Notes under the pieces: model-generated
Told to the model about the DNA's origin: nothing
What the model saw: only the letters and a program-made list of their open reading frames with translations
Databases searched by the model: none
Position numbers and translations under genes: made by a program
In this document: positions 10,896 through 22,606 of the stretch, in pieces
Numbering within the stretch: the stretch's first letter is position 1
Layout: every line of letters starts with the position of its first letter
From: Juglans regia
Lineage: Eukaryota; Streptophyta; Magnoliopsida; Fagales; Juglandaceae
Direction: 5' to 3'
Assembly (NCBI RefSeq): GCF_001411555.2
Contig: NC_049904.1
Span: 21,775,370 to 21,839,369, forward strand
DNA length: 64,000 nt

Positions 10896-12226
10896 ATTGA
10901 GTAAACTAGATATTATCCACACTATAAATAACTGAAAGGGAAAAAGATTAAAACTCTGATCAAGAACCCCTTTTTCCTCCAAATACTCATCCACACAGCA
11001 CGTTTAAAATCACCCCAAGGTACAATGGGAAGCAATAAAAGTATTTCCAATGTTCAAACCAAATAAAGGGTAAAGATTCAAAATTTTAGCTTCTTTGGTT
11101 TTTTCTTCTCTATTATCATTGTAACCAAATATATAAGTGCTATAAGGATAGAATCCATATAACAATGCCACTTTCATTGTTTTATTCTGCTTCTCTACAA
11201 TTAGTTGGCCTGGCCTAGTTGATGTTATACTCTGGAAACTAAAAGTACATGAAAAAAAATCAATTTGAAACTGAATGTTGTTTTCTTTGTTTTTGGTTTT
11301 GTTTTATCCTAAGGGTTGGCGAATGACCCATCAATTTCAAAAATGAAAATAAAGCTGCAAGTCATGGTGCTTCGAGTGGCTCTGTAGGACTCAAGGTAGT
11401 CATTGTTTGCCTTTGTTTGGTGGTGTTTGTTGGTTTTGCCGTGCTTGTATTCAAGATATGGCAAAAGAAGAAGAGAGGAGCACCCGTCAGCTAAAGCTTT
11501 TTGAATATGACGATGATGTTAGTGTTGAACTTGGTATTCGGGATTGAGTTCCATTCTCATTTGTGTATTGACTGTAATTAAATGAGGTGCGCCTCATTGC
11601 TTCTATAATATAGTTTCACTGCTCTGTTAGTATAGGTCATTTTATAGTTACAGTTTTCCTGCTATGAATCTTTATTGTACTATGGCTTCTAGATCTTCCA
11701 GTTGATTATGCTTATAGGCGATCTAATTCAAGGGATTGTTTGTTTTCGCAAAAAATGAGTATGTCTCACACTTACCTTATCTTATGGCTTTGGCTTTATG
11801 GTTCTCCTCACTCCTCCCCAACGCCCTACCCCCTTGAGTTAATGTGTTCATAATCTCTCTCTCTCTCTCTCTCTCCCCCCACAAGAAATAAAAGTATATA
11901 TGTCTCGTGTACTTGGGCTATGCCTACCTTTTTCATCAATAAAATTATTTGTTTATGGATTGAAAAAACAGTTAAACATATAGATTGAGCATTAGGAATT
12001 TATTGTATAAGTAGGCCATCAAGTGTCTGCACAGGGGCAGAAAACTCAATGCGCAACTTCAAACGGTTTCAGACAACAACTTTCTAGAAATTGAGTAAAC
12101 TAGATATTATCCACACTATAAATAATTGAAAGGGAAAAAAGATTAAAACTCTAATCAAGAACCCCTTTTTTACTCCAAATACTCATACACACAACACGTT
12201 TAAAATCACCCCAAGGCAGAATGGGA
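10896..12226. repeat. 135-bp direct repeats flanking a 1.06-kb segment
   Basis: The block 10896-11030 (starting ATTGAGTAAACTAGATATTA, ending CCAAGG..AATGGGA) recurs at 12090-12226 in the same orientation with a handful of differences. The DNA between holds a plus-strand coding remnant (11340-11548) and a CT microsatellite near 11856. The ends are not TG...CA, so this is not an LTR pair. Confidence 0.8.
11340..11548 (+). pseudogene. 3' end of an unidentified single-pass membrane protein
   Basis: Plus-strand reading gives a small-residue linker (ASHGASSGSVGLK), a membrane segment (VVIVCLCLVVFVGFAVLVFK) and a basic stop-transfer run (IWQKKKR). After a one-base frameshift comes an acidic tail LKLFEYDDDVSVELGIRD and a stop. 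It looks like the last exon of a type I membrane protein with a short cytosolic tail. I do not recognise the family with certainty. The opposite strand to BRCC36 and the flanking direct repeats suggest it was acquired separately. Confidence 0.45.
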
Positions 12227-12279
12227 AAAGAGCTTGTTTACAAGGCTACTTCCCGAATAACCTTGCATTTAACACATAC

Positions 12280-13815
12280 CTTGTAGTCATCTTCACTAAA
12301 GCAGGAAAATATCAGCCCGATAAACCCAGAGTCCACAAGTTGATACATTGCCTGAGTTCGCACATCTGAAAAAAGTACAAAGCATTTTTTTAGTCAAACC
12401 TTCCTTGAATATATATCATCCTTTATCACTTTCACTTTCACGATAATTGCATATGGAGCCAAAAGATCATCTTGTAGTACATATTAACAGGACATATAAG
12501 CCTAAAGCACTATATCGATTAGTAAAGTAAGATTCAAAGGTGAAAAATTCTGTAATTTACAACAATATTGGAACATATAACAGAAAATAAACCAAGAAAA
12601 ATAGTAGATGGTCAATGCATACCAACGTGGGAAGGAAGAACTGTAACATGAGGATGAGAATGATACCACCCAATTACTCTTGTTATTCTTCCAGTAAACG
12701 TGGTCATTCTGTTTTCTCAAGTTAATTTCACAACATCACATGAAATAGGAGCGTCATTCCCTTAGCATAAACAGAAACAATATTCTAAAAAAAATCCATT
12801 CTAGAAAATTGTATTTGTTTGATTTACAAGGGGAAAATTTAATCCATCAAAAGAATTACTGAAAAATGGTCTTGGGCTCAGTTGGTGAAATACAATGTTA
12901 CTTCCCTTTTAGAATAAGCCCAAACCGATAATAGTTTTATATACATATACATAGATATATATATATATCTATCCAAAAGTTGCACATCATGAATTTAATG
13001 TCATAATCTTGTGATCATGGTAAAAGCAATAGCTACTTTCATTGATAACAATTTCCCCAAAGACTCAGCTGCCTAGCAAGAAAGTATCAGCAACAATTGG
13101 TTTAATTAGGGAATAGCTCATGATGTTCATATAGACCTACTATATGCCTCTCATCTAGCTACCATATAGCTTGGTAAGTTCATGAGATAAAATTTGACAG
13201 AAAACTGTATTCACCTTCTATTATATGCAATGCTTGTTCTCATAGATAGGAACATCAATGTATGGATGTTTGTGGAGCAAAGATCCACGTTCTCCAAAGG
13301 CTTTTACCAAAATTTAATTTTTATAGGTTCTTAGCTATCAAACTGATCTCTTACCCATAACAAAAAACATGGCATAAGTAAAAAAACAACCAACCAAAAA
13401 CTTTAAACACAAATAAACAAGCATTCACATTGCCAGTCAAGAACACTGATCTACTACAAATAGTAAAATCAACAATATGCAAGCCCCAACTTTAAATTCA
13501 AAAATCCTGCACATCATTTATAATTACTAGAATTACAAAAAACCATATAGAAACCACCCATATCTGACATATTCCAACCATTCAAGCTCCACTCCAAGTA
13601 CAAGCACCAAACCCACCAAGCAATCTTAATTTTTGCTGAAGATAAAACAAAAACATAAAAACGACAAAAATAAATTGGAAATGGGAACATCATGACTGAA
13701 CCTCAATATCTTTATCAAGAAGAAGCCCCATGATGGCTTCAGTCTCTGTGGACAATGCATGCCTCATCCACCTTAACCACACATCTTCTGACATTTTCAC
13801 ACATGTTAGAGACAT
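12280..13815 (-). pseudogene. BRCC36: BRCC36 (Lys63-specific JAMM deubiquitinase) exons, partial copy
   Basis: Three exons in correct order on the minus strand. Exon 13815-13702 starts MSLTCVKMSEDVWL and contains HALSTETEAIMGLLL; it ends at a GT donor. Exon ~12709-12623 reads RVIGWYHSHPHVTVLPSHV and ends at a GT donor. Exon 12365-12280 reads DVRTQAMYQLVDSGFIGLIF then SCFSEDDYK, between an AG acceptor and a GT donor. The JAMM motif HSHPHVTVLPSHVD is complete across the last two exons. BRCC36 cleaves Lys63-linked ubiquitin in DNA repair complexes. Missing are the exon(s) between MGLLL and the JAMM block, and everything after SEDDYK, so this copy cannot encode the whole enzyme. Its position between the CACTA subterminal repeats and the transposase genes indicates capture; a host locus invaded by the transposon is the alternative. 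Confidence 0.8.
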
Positions 13816-13927
13816 ATTCTGTACCTACAAACAGAATATGGCCTTTGTCAATCTAGCTCAGAAAAAATTGGGCTCATGTTAAGACGTGTTACTTTACACC
13901 CATGTGTAGTAGGACTATAGACAAATG

Positions 13928-13991
13928 ACTTCCATCCAACGCTCATGGATTAGATACCACATAATATAATCCATGAGCGTTGGATGGAAGT
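13928..13991. repeat. 25-bp perfect inverted repeat with 14-bp loop
   Basis: The arm 13928-13952 (ACTTCCATCCAACGCTCATG plus 5 bases) is exactly complementary to 13967-13991, separated by 14 bases. It lies about 110 bp upstream of the BRCC36 exon-1 ATG (minus strand) in the CACTA cargo zone. It could be a foldback remnant or a hairpin-forming transcript. Nothing in the sequence decides. Confidence 0.85.
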
Positions 13992-14329
13992 ACAAACAAC
14001 AAATTAACAAAAATCAACCTTCGTCCTGCTCTGTATTGCAAGCCACATCCCATCATCTGCATTCACGCACCACATCACTGCAGAGCATATCAAACCGAAA
14101 TCAAATGTGATATAGGAAGAAATAAAATTACAAGTATTTGTACCGTTTGGAAGAGAAAAAGGCAGTTTTTAAATTAAGGAACTTCCACTGAGATTTAACT
14201 TTACTATCATGATCGTGATATGTATCTCAGCCCTGGTCTACTAGTGAATAAAATGGACACGGACACTAGATAGCCTCCGTTTATGTCCTACACTTAATGG
14301 TTCAGGTAGGGAGTCTGAAGATATGCTCA

Positions 14330-14520
14330 AAACCTTCTCAAAAAGAGGACACCCAAACTTGTTATCTCCTCGGTGTAGATATAGATCTCATTATATATAT
14401 ATATATATAGTTCTATATATATATATTTTATATTTTGCCCAGTGTCGTATAGACTAACAAAAAACTACCCAAAAGATCAAGGACACCCAAACTTCTTATC
14501 TCCCCGGTGTCATAGTCACT
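14330..14520. repeat. Short direct repeats around an AT microsatellite
   Basis: GGACACCCAAACTTGTTATC near 14345 recurs with minor changes near 14482, on either side of an (AT)n tract at about 14391-14425. It lies just downstream of the Ptta/En-Spm gene end. No coding signal. Confidence 0.6.
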
Positions 14521-14562
14521 AGCAAAAAACCCCCCAAAAAATTCCAAAATATGAGAAGCCCC

Positions 14563-16584
14563 TTATGGGTCGGGTGAAGAGTTACACTGAGTCTGTCGAA
14601 CTGACTCAGTGAACGACGGAAAAGCCCTAAAGAATGACTGCATAAGGTTTTCATTCTGTATCTGATGCTCCCTAAGAGCCTGCATCTCACTCCTCATTTC
14701 ATCCAGCTGACTCTTGTAGTCTTCAGCATCTTTCTTATATTGTTCAGCATCTTTCTTATATTGCTCATAATCTTTCTTGTGTTTTTCAACCTCAGACAGG
14801 TATTGTTGCATTTGAAGTTTATCATGTTGTCTACATGACTCGGGGATGACCATCTCCCCAAGTCCTCGTGCATATCCAGGTCAATGGCCAAGGACCTCCC
14901 TAAAGACAGTTGCTGCTGCCTCATCACTACGTTGCTCTGGTCCTAGGCCATCCAACCTACCTTGCATCTCCTTCTGTACATTGACAGCACAACGTTTATT
15001 AACAAATCTAGAATTGGACATAGATACTTGATTCTGTAAGTGTACTACTCACATAAGTTTCTTCTGTAGCATCTGTCACAAACTTATTCTTCTTCTTCGA
15101 CCAGCGCGTGTCCTTATAGAAGTCGACCAAATTCCCATTCTCAGTGTACTACATGTGTGAGCAATGAGTATAAGAATATTATATATATAAGAAAACGTTA
15201 TTCTGTGGTAGACATGTGGATTTTAAGTCCAAAACCTATGAGTAACCACTACCCAATAGTAATGTAATATTGTCACTAAAATATCCAAGTAAAGTGCATT
15301 TTCACATTGAATTTGAAATGAAAAGATTGTTTTCCCTTAGAGATACCTTCTGCTCAAGTAATCGGACGAATGATTTACGTCCTGATGTGTGATTAATCAC
15401 CTGCTTGTTTTGGTTCTCCCGATTTTGAGCTGAAATTTTCTGCCATACGCATCACGGAAAGATTACTTATGATAAACAAATAGATTTGCCACAACAATAT
15501 TTAGGCATATTAAATTGATTGAAATATAGTTTAATGTGAGAAAGAGCATATGTACCTTAAAGGCATCGCTACCCCACCTTGCACATAACTTCACCCATAC
15601 AATGGGGTCCACCAAGCTAGTTTCATGAGCCAACGCTTCTTCGTGGCTTCCATATGACTGATAAATCTTGTGCAAGTCGTGATGGAAGGAGTTGAAGCGC
15701 TTACATAGGGCTTTTGTCACCGTCAATCGGTGGTTTTCGCGTTCCCAGTCAAACACAAAGTCACTCTACATAAGGCAGCATGCAAATAATTATGTGCCAT
15801 ATCGTTATTTGGGCGACGATTAAACTACATAAACAAGTTTCAAATAATCACTAAACATAACCAAGGCCTTACTCGAACACGGTCGATGAGCTCCTCTTTA
15901 ATGGCTTGTGGGACATCCGACCAATGCTTGTAACTCATGTCGCAATATTGTTTAACAATCCACGATACTCGTGTTCTGAACATAGAAGCGTGTTCACAAC
16001 ATGGGGCTGTCTCACCATCATTTATCTTCAATTGGACTTTCCCATTCTTCCTTAGCTTCTCGAAGAAAATGCATTTAGCTGGCCCACGAGTTCGTTTCCT
16101 CTGTTCTGTCGTAGATACGGCCTCCGTGGGGGCAGCTGGAATCATGTTAAAGGTGTAATATATTTGTGTTTTTAAGTGTAATGTGGAATATTCACACTCT
16201 ACATAACACATACAAACATGATAACGCCCTCAAAATTAAAGTATTGGAAAAACATGCACCAGTTTGTTCTCTAGGAGGTGATTGTTCCATTGCATTTGGT
16301 GGGGGTTCTTGAATAGGTTTTGGCGCGTGATTTGGGTTGGCGCATGGTGGGGGACTTGGGGGTTGTGTCGAGTCATCCGAGGAGGATTGATTACACTCCT
16401 CCGTGCTGTGATATGAAGATATTTTGACACCACGTGGTCGGATGTGATGAGCTGAGTATGGTATATAACGCCTTCCACGAGTACCTTGAAGTCTCCCTCT
16501 GCCTCTTGAACTGGGTCCCAGTTGGTTACCTGCACGAGTATGAGTTAATGACATTATGATAAAATTGATAAATGAATTGAACAT
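14563..16584 (-). pseudogene. Ptta/En-Spm plant transposase (PF03004-like), CACTA element 2
   Basis: Six-exon minus-strand gene. Exon 1 (from an ATG at 16584 or 16554) is low complexity with Gly/Arg and Pro-rich parts. Exon 2 (~16137-15883) reads RKRTRGPAKC..., and ends HWSDVPQAIKEELIDRV. Exon 3 (~15768-15557) has DFVFDWERENHRLTVTKALC and VKLCARWGSDAFK. Exon 4 (~15440-15346) has NHTSGRKSFVRLLEQKV. Exon 5 (~15150-15045) has TENGNLVDFYKDTRWSKKKN. Exon 6 (~15036-14563) has VLGH and GYARGLGEMVIPESC, then a Lys/Tyr/Glu coiled coil. This is the family order, with plausible GT/AG junctions. One clear lesion is TGA at 14881-14883 in place of Arg (GH*PGYARGLG). It is better preserved than the other two copies; with this stop it would lose its coiled coil. 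Confidence 0.82.
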
Positions 16585-17079
16585 AATAATCTCAAAGTCA
16601 CAGACAGGTTCGTAAAAAATATCATTTATCTACCATTTTCAATTACTTTTGGGTAGACTAACCCTTACATTATGAGCATTTAGTATAGACAGAGGAATAA
16701 CTGAATTGTCAAAATTTATACCTTCATAATGCATAGTGCTCCTCATGTGTCCTCCCAGTTTGAACGTCACCTGAAGCAAATAAAATCACATATTAGACTT
16801 CATTTAAATTAGGTATGGATGTTGTAAAACATGGACACTACACCCAAACTTGTTTGTTATTTGCATGGTAAGTAGTTCACCCAATGAGAAAGCAAATCCT
16901 TCATGCAGGTTAGAAATAAATCAAAACATATATTTCATACAATCTCATACTGAATTCTAAATATATACACATACCAATTTCAAACAATCTCATTTTGTCA
17001 ACTGTCTATGTACACATGGGAATTTCAAACAATAAATCTAAGATGTCGACCTTAAATTAACGAAGTTCCTGGGTTGTAA

Positions 17080-20000
17080 TTATAAATCTAACTCAGACTC
17101 ATCCTCTGTTGATATGTCCTCCTCATCTGAACATTCCCCCTCATTTGTTGATAGGTCCTCCTCATCTGAATATTCCCCCTCACTGGCCACATTTCCAGAA
17201 TCAAAAGTGATCATATCATCATTAATAAAGCTGGTTGAATCTATGCATTGACCATCCGGATCCATGATTACTTGTGCATCAACATGGCTAGGTAGTATAT
17301 CAGGCCTATTCAGTGGAGTTGCCACTTGATCTGTATTATCACACTGCACTGGTTCATAATAATATGATGACTCATCTTCTTGATTGACATCATGTGTGGC
17401 GCCCCTGACCCCCATGTAAGGAGACATGGGAATCGAGACGCCAGGATGATGACAGCACGGTCAGGCATCCCAATGATAGTGCCAAGTGTGTGTACATGCA
17501 ACAGTGTACAATAAAAATGCAGCAGATAAGTCAACTAAGTACCAGAATTTAAATACAATCTAAACATCAGTAAAGATTTAAAAAGTAGTTATACAGTCAT
17601 CTAAAATTAAAATACAATACAGTAAAATAAAATAAATAAGCAAGTGATCCCAGATCACTCCTTGGGCGGAGCCGTCTCCTCAGGCTCGCCCTCATCCTCC
17701 TCTGCATCAAAATCTGCGTTACCAAACATGGTACCGTAGGTAAGTATAAACCAAACAACCACGAGATAAAAATCCATTGATGCAACCAACATGCATGCAT
17801 ATGATGAAATATGCATTATGTCCAAAACATCATTTTTCCCAAAAATGAATATTTCCAACACACGCCAAAATCCCAGTTGGTCCAAAAATATCCATAATAC
17901 ATTTTCCCAGAAAATGATCACACAGTTTACAAAATCTAGCACATGCTATTTTCCCAGAAAATAGTCCATTTTAACGTATGCACCATGATCTCCCCTATGG
18001 GTCATCTGCACACCCTGGCTTTGTAGCGATGCCCAGTTCCGCACCCGGCGCGTACGTGGCGAAACATCCTCTACGCAACGAGCGACGCCCAGTTCCGCGC
18101 CCAGCGCGTACGCGGCTAAGCGTCCTCTAGTCCCCGCCAGCAGAAGGACCACGGAGTCGGCACGAGATCATCTTGTCCGATCCCATTGTCGCCCGGCGAC
18201 AATCCAGGGGACGTCACTCAGTATATTACGCTCCCGAGTGACCAGAGGAGCTCCACCGAGATAATGCCCCATCTCGGCTTGGGGTCGTGATACACAAGCA
18301 CCCAAAAATATTCTCACACATGAAACCCAGTTTCAATAAACACATGAGCATGAATGCAATACACGAAAAACCAGTTTTCCTTTACAAACATGATCATGCA
18401 CGAAATCATGCAATGTACAAGTACCAACACTAATCAACAACCAACAATTACCAACCCAAACAAATCCAATCAAACAACTCCACTCATCAATCCATCCGAC
18501 CCCCATACTCCTCGGACTCAATCTGGCAAAACCAATCAACAGTATAATGAGTTAGTTCAAAAATACATTTAAATCTCAAAAGTTATTTGAGAAAATACTT
18601 ACAGTGCTATATAGCAATTTCCAGAGGATCACGGAGATGCAAGAAGTGGAAATGCAGCTGCAGAACAGTGCCAAATGCACTGTGGCTGTGGGTCTCAAAG
18701 ACCCACTTTTGAACGGGTGCAAACGAAGACCTGAGATTGATAGGGTAAGACCTAGGAATGTCGGTGAAGCTAGTGGTGGTGATGGTTGGCCGTGGGTGGC
18801 AGCGCAAAGGGTGGTTGAAGTGCAAAAATACCCAAAACGGAAATGGAGTTGGATGTGCTTCACCGGTGACGGATCGGAGCTGGGGTTGGGTCCATTGGGT
18901 TGCTAGGTGGCCGGAGGTGGCGCGATGGCAGCGCTAGAGCAAACGGTGGCCGCGGCTTGGTATGGTGCGTGGGGGAGATTGCCGGCGAGTTAGGGGCTGA
19001 GGTTGGTGGGGTGAGGTCCAATCCTCACATCTTGGGTCAACAAAAATGATCCAACGGAAATGATTTTAAAACAGCAAGTGAAATAAAATAATTCAAACAC
19101 AATGATTAAAATGAAAATAAATAATTAAACCCAACAATAAGTTAATTTAATTTGAGAATAAATTTAAACGCATAACAATAATTAATTTAGAGAAAGCACT
19201 TCAAAAATAATTTTCGTAAACTAAAAATCATAAAAATAACCCAATTAAAAATCCAATAATTTTGAAACAAGAGAATAAATTTTTGAATAAATAAAAATAA
19301 TCCTTCAGTAAAAATACACTAAAATACGAGGTGTTACATCATGAGTGCTTGATTCGCCATCAATATCTTCGAGAACCCTCGACAGTGGCGGAATATTGTA
19401 TATATTCCTATTTGTATAGTTCTGCACAACACCTCAACTCCCTTTCGCCCTTAAATCTCTTATGTAGAAACATTGATCAGCCTGACTCGCCAACACGAAT
19501 GGTTCATTCTTATACCAAGTTCTGTTCATGTTGACACTAATCATATGGTCATCCACCCGCACCCCTCGTTTTCGATCACCAACGTCAAACCAATCATATT
19601 CAAACAAGTACACCCGACGCCACTCCATGTAGCGTAACTCTTCGATATTATTAATAACACCGTAGAAGTCGACGTTATTTGTGGCCTCATCACCGGTTAC
19701 AACACCCCAGAATTTTGTGTATGCCGGCGAAGTTCGCGCTGCTTCGTATGAAACCTTTTTCCATTAACTATGCAAATAGCGTATGTTGCAACCCATCGGT
19801 TAGGACCGCAAGCTAACGCATACAGATCAACAGACACATCAAGTGTATGCGAGGCACGATGTTCCTAGATCTATAAAAAAAAAAAAAAACAAATTTCACA
19901 ACGTTTATTCTTCTCAATTCTGAAGCATCTAAAATGAAAGCGTTAGCATTTCAACTTAGATAGGGATGGATAAGAACTTACACGTTGCTTGAGCTGAGTT

Positions 20001-22606
20001 GCACCGAGGCGAAGCAAAAATTCAAGTTAGCTAGTATTGGGTTCATAACACCTTGTTAAGATCAAATGGAAGTTGATTGCTTAAGTAAACTCGTTCATGC
20101 TTACTCTATATAAGGTCCAATCTCCGCACAATTGTTGAGCACGTACCAGATGGCTACCCTAAAGAGTTTATCTTCTAATTGCACGTTAGAAGCTATGCCC
20201 AAAGGACGAACTTTCTGGTTCAAAATTCTGAACCCATCTAACGTTTCCTCTTCGTCAGCATCAATGTTGCGGTCCGCTCGAGTAAACCTCGTCTCAATGT
20301 CTTTGAGGTACATGGAGCAAAATGTCAAGCATTCGGTGTGAATGTAGGTCTCGGCTATAGAACCTTCTGGGCAGGCTTTATTCTTAACATATCGCTTGAA
20401 TTTGCTGAGATACCTCTCAAATGGGTACATCCACCTATATTGTACAGGACCCCCAAGTCTGGCCTCAAGGGGTAAATGGATAGTTAGGTGGACCATAACA
20501 TCAAAAAAGGAAGGAGGGAATATCATCTCCAGTTTGCATAAAATGGTGACGATATCAGTTTGGAGTTGGTCCAGGTGATTGACATCCAGTGTTTGAGCAC
20601 ACAACTCTTTGAAAAAAGTACCAAGTTTAGTCAAAGCCAAGGCAATGTCACTTCTTAAATAACCCCCAGCAGCCATGGGGAGTAGTCGTTGAAGGAAAAT
20701 GTGACAGTTGTGGCTTTTCAACCTTGAGATTTTGCAATCACATAGAGAAACACAGTTTGAGATATTGGAAGTGAACCCATCTGGAAATTTGATATCAGAC
20801 AGCCATTCACAAAATTTATTCCTTTCATCTCCGTGTAATGTGTAGGTAGCATGTGGCATTGTTACACGATCACCATCACGCCTCAAGTGTAATTCTTTTC
20901 TATAGCCCAAAATCTCCAAGTCACGCCTTGAATTGATGTTATCCTTAGTTTTTCCAGCACTGTTCATTAAAGTGAATAAGATGTTATCAGCAATATTGTT
21001 CTCAATATGCATAACATCTAAATTATGCCGAAGTCGAACTGTTGATCAATAAGTAACACGAAGAATATGCTACATTTTGTCCAGTCTAGCTCTTTAGCAG
21101 TGCGTCTTTTCTTCCTATGAGATTTTCCAAACTGAACATCCCCAATCATCTGCAATTGAGTTTGAATATCTTCAGCTCCTATATCCCTTGGTGGCATGCG
21201 ATGATCTTCTCTACCGTTGAACAACACTTTCCTCCTTCTCCACATGTGATCTGGTGGTAAGAAACGTCGATGTCCCATGTAACAATGTTTTCGACCATAT
21301 TTCAACTAATTGGAGTCTGTGTCGGAATTGCTAAATGGACAAGTCAATTTCCCCTTTGTTGACCAGCCAGACAGATTCCCGTAGGCAGGAAAATCATTAA
21401 TTGTCCATAATAAGGCAGCATGCAACATAAACGTCTCCTTAGTTGAGGCATCATATGTAGGTACCCCATCTTGCCAAAATTCAAACAGTTCATCGATCAA
21501 CAGCTGCAAGTATACATCGATCTCATTCCCTGGTGACCTTGGGCCAGGAATAATCAAAGATGTCATGAAGAATTGTTCTTTCATGCATGACCATGGCGGC
21601 AAGTTATAGGGGACAAGGATCACTGGCCAAATGCTATGAGGTTTAGCGAAGTTGTTGAAGGGAGTGAAGCCATCGCTTGCTAGACCGAGCCTAACATTGC
21701 GAAGATCCGCAGTGAACCAACCATGATCTTCATCAAATTTCTTCCAGCACTCAAAGTCGGCCAGATGTCTCATACGAGTATCTTCCTGCATCTGTTGCTC
21801 TTTGTGCCATCGCATATCACCTGCTATCTTTACATACATAAAGAGATGCTGCGATCTCGGTTTCAAAGGAAAGTGACGCAACACTTTTTGAGGTATCGCG
21901 CGTGACCCGTGTGTATTTGGTATCCACCTTGAAGCCTTACATACAGGGCATTCATTAAGAGCAGTATTTTCCTTCCAAACCACGCTCCAAAGACCTTGAC
22001 TCCTCATATAATTGTGGCAATAGGGCATCAGGAAAGGCAGACCTCAACAAATTAAGGAGCATGTCAAATGACTTAATTGACCATCCACCGATTGATTTGA
22101 TGTGTAATAACTTGACAACGAATGATAGTTTTGAAAATTTTGTACACCCATCGAATAGTGGACGTCGGGCATCCTCTAGTAGTCGGTCGAAAGAAGGTGC
22201 TAGTGAATCTATAGTCTCTGGTGGCCTGTTTGCCGCAGGAGTGCTATCTTGGGGCACATCAACGAAGGTGCCTGCCTGGATGTCATCCAACATATGCTGC
22301 ATGTCATCTATGTAATCGTCTTCTTGGATGATATCATCATCAATATCTTCATCACTGCCGTACAATGTTGTCTCCTCCTCCCCATGAAATATCCACTGGG
22401 TGTAATTTGGGTTGATCCCTTTCATAAACAAATGGGTTTCCACCTCAAATATAGGCAGCCACATTGTTAAGGCATGCACGACATGGACACCGGATGCGAT
22501 CCCTTCCACTTGCATGGTTTCGTGCTTGTGTGAGGAAATATTTAATGCCTTCGGTGTATGCAGGTGATACAAGCCTATCGGGGTCATTCATCTAACTTTT
22601 GTCCAT
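17080..22606 (-). pseudogene. tnp2: CACTA TNP2 transposase, multiply broken and split by an LTR
   Basis: Minus-strand remnant of the main CACTA transposase. Start MDKS at 22606 opens the transposase-associated domain (RCPCRACLNN). Then come VETHLFMKGINPNYTQWIFH, the Transposase_21 part (NECPVCKASRW at ~21945, WPVILVPYNLPPWSCMK at ~21600, GKLTCPF at ~21340), the DUF4218 part (ILCKLEMIFPPSFFDVMVHL, GPVQYRWMYPFERYL, PEGSIAETYIHTECLTFCS; 21012-20101), DUF4216 (YKNEPFVLASQADQCFYIRD; ~19628-19434) and an acidic tail ending at 17080. Lesions seen: stops at 22592-22594, 21306-21308 and 19434-19436, each at a Trp position, and frameshifts near 22450, between 21955 and 22028, near 21030 and near 20100. 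A solo LTR occupies 17395-19338. It cannot make transposase; the family role is excision and integration of CACTA elements. Confidence 0.9.
17395..19338 (-). mobile_element. Solo LTR inserted in tnp2, TSD TCATG
   Basis: Plus-strand view starts TGTGGCGCCCCTGACC and ends AAAATACGAGGTGTTACA (1944 bp). On the minus strand it reads TGTAACACC...GGGGCGCCACA, the same family as 29297, 41862, 49040 and 62666. It is flanked by identical TCATG at 17390-17394 and 19339-19343. Removing the LTR and one TSD restores a continuous frame in the DUF4216 tail (LEDIDGESSTHDVNQEDE). No internal region remains, so the element was reduced to one LTR by recombination between its two LTRs. Confidence 0.93.

Larger units (their letters stand above)
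9395..22606 (-). mobile_element. CACTA element 2 with captured host exons
   Basis: Starts with CACTACAAGGGGAAATAC at 9395 (candidate 3-bp TSD ATT at 9392-9394), followed by about 800 bp of subterminal repeats. Genes on the minus strand run tnp2 (22606 to 17080), then Ptta/En-Spm (16584 to 14563), then a cargo region (about 14200 to 10270) with host-gene exons, then the subterminal zone. A solo LTR (17395-19338) is inserted in tnp2. I could not find the opposite CACTA terminus above 22606, so the right boundary is a minimum. It is the largest unit in the window. Confidence 0.8.

Noticed and set aside
17080..17427. Separate acidic protein starting MSPYMGVRGATHD
   Set aside because: Its first residues come from the solo LTR; the rest is the C-terminal tail of the tnp2 gene across the insertion.
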